From Crotophaga sulcirostris (Eukaryota; Chordata; Aves; Cuculiformes; Crotophagidae): a DNA stretch of 64,000 bases. Below are positions 25,201 to 34,200 of the stretch, in pieces. The DNA is taken from NCBI GenBank assembly GCA_013397455.1, contig VYZB01000526.1, positions 6,442 through 70,441 of the forward strand. The letters are read 5' to 3'. Numbering within the stretch: position 1 is the stretch's first letter; each line of letters starts with the position of its first letter. Below the pieces are notes generated by a model. That model saw only the letters and a program-made list of their open reading frames with translations, did not search any database and was not told the origin of the DNA. Made by a program: the position numbers and the translations under genes.

Positions 25201-28200
25201 GCCATTGGAATGTGCTGCCTGGGGAGGTGGTGGAGTCACCAACCCTGGAGGTGTTTAAGAGGAGATTGGATGAGGCACTCCGTGCCATGGTTTAGAAGAT
25301 GGGTTGTGTTATAGGCTGGACTCGATGATCTCAAAGGTCCTTTCCAAACTTGTAATACTGTGATATTGTGAAAAGGAGGGGAGCCATGGTGCAAAGAGTG
25401 ATGAGGATGGGGCATCTCTAAGGGACCATGAACTAAGCACAAGTTGGCACTGTGCTGCTCTTGTGGGTGTGATGAGGAGCTGGGATGACCCAACAGCCAA
25501 CAAAAGGGCAGTGGAGATGTCCTGACTGGGAAGAGGAGAGATACTGATCCGTCTGCAAGCAGTTGGAGAGAAAAGGGACCCCAGGACTGTGGTCAACCAG
25601 AGCTTTGCAGAAGAAAGCTGTGGGCACAAGGGTGGTTTAAGTAGCAAGGGAAGGACCCCTGAACCTTTTTCCCTGGGATATTATTGCTGGTTATGCTGAG
25701 ATGTTTGAGGCACTAGCTGGCTTGAAGGCCCTTCTAGACCACTGGTGGGGAAGCCTTCATGCTCAGAAAGCGTGACCCTCCTGCTTGTAAGCTTGGCTGC
25801 TACCAGGAGCTTCTCCTTCGTGCAGGTGCCTTTAACTACTTGAAGGAAAACTTCTCCAATGCTCCTAGCCTGGATATGAGTGCTTCCTCCTTGAACATGC
25901 TGGTGCGGCTGATGGTCGCCCAGGTCCAGGAGTGTGTCTTTGAGAAGATGACCTTGCTGAGTGCTCAGCACGACTTTCTCACCCGGCTGCAGCTTGCCCA
26001 GGAGGCAGCAAGGGTGAGTGCCTTGAGGAGTAGGGAACTTGATGGGGCCGTAACTGCTGGGGAGGCTCCTTCTGTGGTTGGAAGATCCCCCCAGGAGAGG
26101 ACAACCTGCTATTATTGTCTCCTGATGGATGTGCTACATCTCAACCCATTACTTAACTGCTTGTCTCTTGTCTCCCCACAGGTAGAAGACGTCTACTCGC
26201 TGGTGCACCAGACGATGACCCAGGCCCATGTGAAGGATTACGTTCCCTTCTCTTGGACGACCATGGTCCATGTCAAGTCGGAGCATTTCAAAGCCCTCTC
26301 TCACTACTTTGCTGCCATTGCTCTCTGTGACTGCCCTGGTGAGTTTTACAGCTTGGAGGCAGCTGCTTGCTCAACCAAATGCTTGCTCCGCGTGGTGACT
26401 TGGTGTTCGGAAGGGGCTGCAAAAAAAGAAGTGAAGGGAGATAAGGACAGAGCAGATGGATGCAAAACCTGAAGTTTTTGGGATGCTTTGAGCTGTTATC
26501 TTGCTTACTGACTCAGTGATTCGTGCACAGGGCAAATTTCCCCCGTATTTCTGGTTTGTACAGTGCTTGCAAATGCTTTCCAAGAAGGCAAGCAAAAAGA
26601 TGTTGTAGGGATATCATCTACTGTCCCCTTTGGGACTGGGTGGGTAGGTAAGGGGATCAGCTGCCTGCAAACCACCCATGTGCTGGTGTCCTTGGCTGGG
26701 CATTGTCCAGAGACACCCAGTCCATGTGGTAGACCAGCAGAGGGCTTCCAAAAGTAAAGATAAAACCCAAATTACCCTCAATTTAATTCAATTTAATTGC
26801 CAGATTCATGGTTGGCTGCCCTGAGGATGGTGGGGTGCTGGCGGAAGGGTGCGCGTGGCTGTGCTGGAACTGGGCTGACGTGGCTTCATCAAGCCAGCTG
26901 GAGCACAGACATGGGATGTGACCCATGGTCTCCATCTGCGCCATCACCAGCACTGATGCAAGCGGTTTTGGGTCGGGCAGAGGGTCTGGGGGCGGGCAGC
27001 CAGTACATGCTGTCACCTGCAGTGCCAACCCATCGCGTGGTGGGGTGGCTGAGGGGCTTTTGGAGGGCTGGCTGCTGAAAGCAGTGCTGTGCCAGTGCTG
27101 ACGAGAGCTGCCAGACTGTCCCAGCATCCTCCCCCACTCCTGAGCTTGCCTGAAATCTTGCTGCCGGGCTTGTGCTGTGTGGGCGTTGCAGAAAAGCAGC
27201 ATTGAGCAAGGAGAGCTGCGGGCAGAGACGGGAGAGAGTGAAGTGCCACGAGGCTGGAGCATTTTAAAGACAAAAACAGCAGAGGGTGGTGATGGAGCTG
27301 GGTTTGCATGGAGTTACAAGGCACAGGGCAAACCTTTCTCCTAAAATTTTGAGGCTGTTTGGCTGCCCTTGTTAACACAAATCTGCAGGAGATGCTTTGA
27401 GTGTTTGGGGACTTTTTTTTGCTTCATCCAGAGGATGCTGTTGAGATCTCACAGGCCTGCTCACTGCCTCTCCAAACGTACCTTGACTCCCTTGTTCAGA
27501 ATAACAAATCTTTCACTCCCATAACCAGCCAGCAGTAAAATCCTTACACTGCAGTTTTAATTCCCCAGGGATATTGGCAAGGAGAGAGTTGGCATGAGAA
27601 GAGCCAGCCCTGAAGCTGCCAGTTCCCAGCCCACTGGGTGCTGACGCTGGGGTACTCACCGGGCTTTGGAATCTTCTAACATTTGGATGAGCAAGTCCAC
27701 AAAGCTCTGTGGAACTCTCTGGGTTGCTTCTTATCACATCCTGTTCCTAGCAGAGAAGGCTGCCATGCAATGCTGAGCTACCTGTGAGCCAAAGGGATAG
27801 GGAACAGCTTTAGCTGGAAATAAGGGTGTAAAAAATCACACATACAGAGCCCAGCACGGTGCTTGGAGCATCTGTAGAAGCTATATCTGTCTCAGTTTCT
27901 CCATCAGAGGGACCCCCTTGGTTGCACTGCAAGCTCTCTATCCGTGCAGAGGTCTTGGGCACAGCAAGGAGGGCTCAGGTCCCAAATTCCACTTTAATCT
28001 GCCTCACTTTTGTGTTTTATAGAGTCATAGAATCATTTAGGTTGCAAAAGACCTTGAAGATGAGGTTCAACTCTTTAGTTATTTGACTTGTTTCCATGTC
28101 ACAAACCTCTAGGTGGGGAAAACCCATGGCTCTTTATTTCAAAACTGACTTCAAGATTGGAGTGAGGAAGAGGGAGGCAAAAGAGACAGATACTTGGGAA

Positions 28201-31200
28201 GGTTATGGAGCAGATCATCTTGAGTGCCATCATGCAACACATAAAGGATAACCAGGGGATCAGACCCAGTCAGCATGGGTGTAGGAAAGGCAGGTCCTGC
28301 TTGACCAACCTGATCTCCTTCTATGATGAGGTAACCTTGACTTAGTAGATGAGGGAAAGGCTGTGGATATTGTCTACCTAGACTTTAGTGAAGCTTTTGA
28401 CACCATTTCCCACAGCAACCTCCTGGAGAAACTGGCTGTTCATGGCTTGGACAGGCATACTCTTTGCTGGGTAATAAATTGGCTGGATGGCCAGACCCAA
28501 AGAGTTGTGATGAATGCAATTAAATCTAGTTGGTGGCTGGTCACAAGTGATGTCTCCAAGGGCTCAGTGTTGGAGCTGGTTCTGTTTAATATCTTTATCC
28601 ATGATCCAGATGAGGAGATGAAGTGCTCCCTCAGGAAGTTTGTAAACACCAAGTTGTGTGGGAGCGTTGATCTGCTTGAGGGCAGGAAGGTTTTGCAGAG
28701 GGATCTGGACAGGATGGATTGATGGGCTGAGGACAACAGGACGGGGTTCATGGAGGCTCAGTATCGGGTCCTGCACTTGGGCCACAACAACCACATGCAG
28801 CACTACAGGCTTGGGGATGAATGGCTGGAAAGCTGCCTGGAGGAGAAGGACTTGGAGTTGCTGGTCAACAGCAGCTGAACTTGAGCCAGCAGTGTGCCCA
28901 GGTGACCAAGAAGGCCAGCAGCACGTTGGCTTGTATCAGAAATGTTGTGGCCAGCAGGACCAGGGAAGTGATTGTGCCCCTGGACTCCGCACTGGATGAG
29001 ACCACACCTTGTATCTTGTGTTCAGTTTTGGCCCCCTGACTACAAGAAAGACGTTGAGGGGCTGGAGCGTGTGCATAGAAGGGCAACGAAGCTGATGAAG
29101 GGTCTGGAACACAGGGGTTATGGGATGTGGCTGAGGGACCTGGGGCTTTTCAGCCTCAAGAAGAGGACGCTGAGGGGAGACCTTACGGCTCATTACAATT
29201 GCCTGAAAGGAGGTTGTGAGGTTGGTGACAGTCTGTTCTCCAAAGTAACAAGTGACAAGATGAGAGGAAATGGCCTCAAGTTGCACCAGAGGAGGTTTAA
29301 ATTGGACATTAGGAAAAATTTCTTCACTGAAAGGGTTATCAGGTTATCAGGAATTGGAACAGTCTGTCCAGGGAAGTGATAGAGTCACCTTCCCTGGAGG
29401 TATTTAAAAGACGTGTGGATGTGGTGCTTAGAGACATGGTTTAGTAGTGAACTTGACAGCATAAGGTTTATGGTTGGACTTCATGATTTTGAAGGTCTTT
29501 TCCAGCCTAAATGAATCTAAGATTGTGCTGTGCACAGGGCAAATTCTACACTTTACTTCAAAGCCTGGGGCAGCCTTGAATGTAGTAACTCATCCCTCTC
29601 CTCATCAGTATTGTCTTGGTTGTTGCAGGCTGTGGTTGGGTGAAAGGAAGCTGCTGCTGAAGTTATCAAGGCCACATGTATGGGAATGTGGCTTCCTGAT
29701 CCCCTTGTCCCCATTGCCAGGGGCGTCTGGTGGCCGAGTAGCACCCCAACGTCTCTTTAAGCCCATCCCCACCCATTTCTTTCCCACAGCGGCATCTGAT
29801 GCTGTATTGCCAGAGCAGGAGAAGGCTTTTGTCCAGTTCCACGTCACCATGCCAGAGGGACCATCGCTCCGCCTCCTGCTGCAGGACCCTGAGGAGAGGA
29901 GGAAGCTGGGTAAGCCACCTATGTGGGCAAAGCCTCCATGAAACCTTGATGCACAGACAGTGAACCCCATCAGAACCCTACCCATGTAGACATGGTCTCC
30001 GCAAAGATGTGTGACGAGCTGTTGGGGGGTCTCTCCATGCAAAGGCACTTTGGGGTGGGGGGGTGTTCTTTGAAAACAGCCTTTCTTGGGAAGGCAGGAG
30101 AGCATCGCGTTCCCTATTAGAGTCTTGAGGAGCAGCTCACGGTGTTTGCACCAACCTATCCAGCCAAATTTGACAGTAAAACCTTGAACACGGAGATGTC
30201 CTGAGTCAGGTAACATTCCCAGTACAGCATCTCTAGGGACACAGGGATCCTGGAAGCTTCTTGGCTTAGACTATCTGCTGACTTACCTTAATGACAAGAA
30301 GACACAGCAGATGCCACGGAGTGGCTTTTTTAGCTGCATCTAAAGGCTTGGGAGACAGGAGCTTCCTCCCATGTGGATTTTAAGCTTCAGGGGTGAAACA
30401 GAACATTGCTTATTCAGCCGTAGTTGTGTTTTTGGCAGCACCTCCCCAACGAGACTGCATTGAGAGCAAGCTCAGCATGCTGATTTTGAGGTGTCATCTC
30501 CTGTTTGTTTTCCTCTCAAGCTACCTCCCGGTGCTCTTTGCCCTCAGTGCACATGTGTAAAAGGAGACAAGTCCCACCAGGAGTGAGTTGGTCACGTCGC
30601 TGGCCCCAGCAGTGTCCTCCTGGCTGCTCGGCCAGATGTCACTGCTGAGGATGGGAGGTGGAGGACGTGCATAAGGAGACTTCTTAAATGAACTCCAGTT
30701 TGTGTCAACCCAGCTTCCAGCTCTGCCTGGGGGAATGGGTTCTCTTTAAGATTTTCTGGTGAAAACTGAATGTTCAGTTGCCAACCTCAGGTCTGGTTTT
30801 GGTTTACAGGAAGGGAAGAAACTTGCAGCATTGAAACCATCTCCCTGAAAGGATACTTTTTTCCCCTTTCCTTGTCTCCTTATAACATTATGTTTTATGA
30901 GACATAATATATTCCACCATCTTCAGCAGAGTGAAGCCAAAAGTTTGCAAAACTTCTGTGCTCAACCTCTATTCCCAGTGGTCTCTTGAAAATAGCAGAA
31001 ATTGATGATATTTATAGAATGGTTTGAGTTCCAAGGGACCTTAAAGTTCATCCAGTTCCAGTCCCTCTGCCATGGGCAGAGTCACCTTCCACTGGATCAG
31101 GTTGCTCAAAGCCTCATCCAACCTGACCTTGAACACCTCCAGGCATGGGTTATCCATGACTTCTCTGGACAACCCTTGCCAGTGCCTCACCACCCTAACA

Positions 31201-34200
31201 GAAAAACATTTCTTCCTAAGATCTCATCTAAATCTTCCCTCTTTCAGCTTAAAACCATTCCCCCTTGTTCTATTCCTGTAATCCCTGACAAAGAGCCCCT
31301 CCCAAGCTTTCTTGTAGACCCCCTTTCAATAAAACATAGTTGCTTTCTTGCCTATGGACGGGGCTGCCTGTGGGTGCTTTGATGAAGTATGATTGATTTC
31401 ATTTGATAGAATTATTTTGGAGAGCTTCTTCCTCACTAGTTTCCATCCAGCTTCAATATGTTTCCTTGAGTGTGATTTCTTGTGGGGGAAAGTAGAGGTC
31501 TTCAGGCCATTGGCTGTGCTCCTCGGAAGTTTAAAGCAAACTCCAACCATCTCCCTGGGTTATGTTGCCACCATGTGTCCTAAAGTTGGAAATGCTACAG
31601 GCACACGTGTTCTTATCATGCATGTTTATAAATATATATATATAGAGTGAGCTTTTTTGGTAGTTTAGCGTTGGATACGGATATCTTGGTTGCAGTCTCT
31701 TGCAAAAAAGGATGTTTGCATCCATATTCATGGTTCATTGCGATTTCTTCTGGATGTTTTTCGGCCACTCCATTTTCATGAGAGTGGAAACACGTTGAAA
31801 GCAAGTTTAGAGGAGCAAAGCAAGAGCAGATGCTGAAGAGGATGGAAAGCAGGACCTGCAGGGTCTTTGCTTAGCGTAGAAAAGAGGGAGATGTTTTGCA
31901 TCTTTCCAAAGCTAAAATGCTGTCACCAGGAGGACAGGGCTTGATTGTCCCCCCCCTCTGAGGGATGCAAGGCGATGGAGAGAAGTTAATTTGCAGAGGA
32001 GATTGAGGTTAAGCATTAGGAGGGACTTCGGGGGCGGCACAACGTGGTGGCACCTCCTTTTGCCGGCGATTTTTTGGGAACATCTGCCAGCTCTGGCGCC
32101 GGGGGAGTGAAGTAGGTCACCCTTCAAGGTCCTTTCCCAGCCCTACATCGAGGGCTCGAGCTGACGGCTGGGACCTACTCCATTTAGGGCACGTTGAATG
32201 CCTGGCAGGCTGCAAACGTGACTGGGCTGTCCCTGAGTCACGTCGAGTGACACAGCCGCGGAGGCTGCTGTCATCCGTGGGCAGCCAAGCGAGCGGAGAG
32301 GGAACAGCAGCGGCGACGGGGCTGCTCCGCTCGGGCTGCCATCTCTCTGCTCCCTTGCAGGCAAAGCTCATCTGAAGAAAGCCATCATGAAGCACGAGGA
32401 AGCCATGAGGATCCACGGCTTGTGCAAGATCTTGCGGAAGATGGATATCCTTCAGGAGGTCCTCTCCTTCGCCCACAAACGCTCACTGAGCAAATACTCG
32501 GAAATCGACCACGAGGAGGACTTCTTTGAAACTGGAGATGCCCCAGACGTTCACCGTAAGTGCTTTTTGGGGAGTTCTGCTGGGGAGGGGATTCGTGGCA
32601 GGCTGCATGGGGTGGGCAAACTCCACAGTGAGTTTGTGGCATGTCACTGTAGACCAGAGCTTTCTGCATGGCAGTGGAGCTGTTGGGAGTTTGGGCTCCA
32701 GGTTGCCCAAGCAGGTCTTGTGGGTCACACTACCCCTTCTCAGGGAGCACAATGTAGAGACAGCAGCTGCCACCACTACCTAACCCCAGCATATGTGCTT
32801 TTCTCTCCCTACCACCAGCCAAAACGCACCAGAAACCAGAGATAAAATCCCCCAACTTCTCCCAGGTGAAGGTGACCGACATCTTCCACAGGCTGGTACG
32901 TACGGCTACGGAGTGGAGGTTGCCCCAGGGGAGCAGACATCTCCTCCTTCTCCCCAGTGTGCTTTACTTGCCTGGTTTTCTTCCTCCCTGCAACCTCATC
33001 TCCCTCTCACAGTGCAGCCACTGCACTCGCAGGCGGCTTTCCAAGGAGGCTGAGCAACCTCCTTGCAGACAGGGACCTGTGCAGGAGGAGGGGTGGGAGA
33101 GTGCAGATCTGTCTCTGCAAGATCTAAATGGGTTGGGAAGCTCCTCTGGAGCATGGAGGAGCAGGCACAGGTATTTTGGATGGGCTTTGCCCAAAAGAGA
33201 CAGAAGGGACCCTTTAATGGAAAGTTTTTTGAGGGAGGAGAGCAGGATGCTGCCAGCTGGGAGGCACCAGGAAAATTCCACCTACCCTCCTTAGGCTTAC
33301 AGGATCCCAGGGAGCAGGGCTGAGCTTCAGGGCTTCTGTAGGACCTGGCTATGCTGTTCCCGTCCCCCAGGTACTCCAAGGGATATGTAGCACCCCAGGG
33401 AGAGCTTGGACATCTCTGCTTTTGAACAGCCCCAGAGTAGACAGGTATATCCTGCTCCTGTGGGAACAGAAAAGGAGGAAAAAGGAAAACAGGAAAGATT
33501 TGGGAGGAATCTGGCTTCTGAAGAGGTGACATTTCCCACCACCTTTCACCCTGCTGCTGGATAACCCCAACTCTGCATCCAACAGAGCCAGGTTGTTGTG
33601 GAAAACCTCAACTCATATTGTCCCTCCTTGGACAATAGATTTTATGGGCTGAAAGGGGGAATTAAGGAGCCAGCTCGGTTCACTGGAGCTTTCTGTTTCA
33701 TTTGCTTCCAGGATTGTAGTGTTAAAACTGATGCCAATGATACTGAAAATGCCAACAAATAAACTCTCTAAGACTCGTTTTGGAGTTTTAGAAAGCAAAC
33801 ATCCTTTATTTCAGTGCTGGACTCATGAGGGAATGATTTCCATCAACTATGCGTAACAAGACAAGAGCTTGCTGACTGTAACGAGACCTCCACCTCCTGC
33901 CTTGCATCCAGACCTAAACTGGGGGCAGAGGGCTGGACCAGAGACCCCACGAGGTCCTTCTCAGCCTGCACAATACTGTGTTACCACTCACAAACCTAAC
34001 ATTTGACATGGGTTTTTAAGCATCTCTAGCTTTTTAGTGCAAAAATCTGCATTTTGGGGCTTGCAGCCAGGGTAAAACGCCAGACAGGCTCAAAACCGGA
34101 TTATTAAAGACATGCGAAAGACAGGCTTTCTTGCTCTGCTTCTTCCCCATCAGTGGGCATTTTGCAAGGATGCAGGGAGTTCTTGCTCCAAAAGGTGCTT

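Noticed and set aside
24338..25288. 316-codon minus-strand open frame
   Set aside because: It is antisense to RHPN1 exons 6 and 7 and a CR1 copy; its openness follows from the GC-rich exons on the other strand.
25759..26472. 237-codon continuous frame taken as a single-exon gene
   Set aside because: It is RHPN1 exons 8 and 9 read through the short open intron 8 plus flanks; strong splice sites and rhophilin homology support two exons.
28363..28722. 119-codon frame that looks like a cellular gene
   Set aside because: It is a CR1 reverse-transcriptase fragment lacking the catalytic aspartates.
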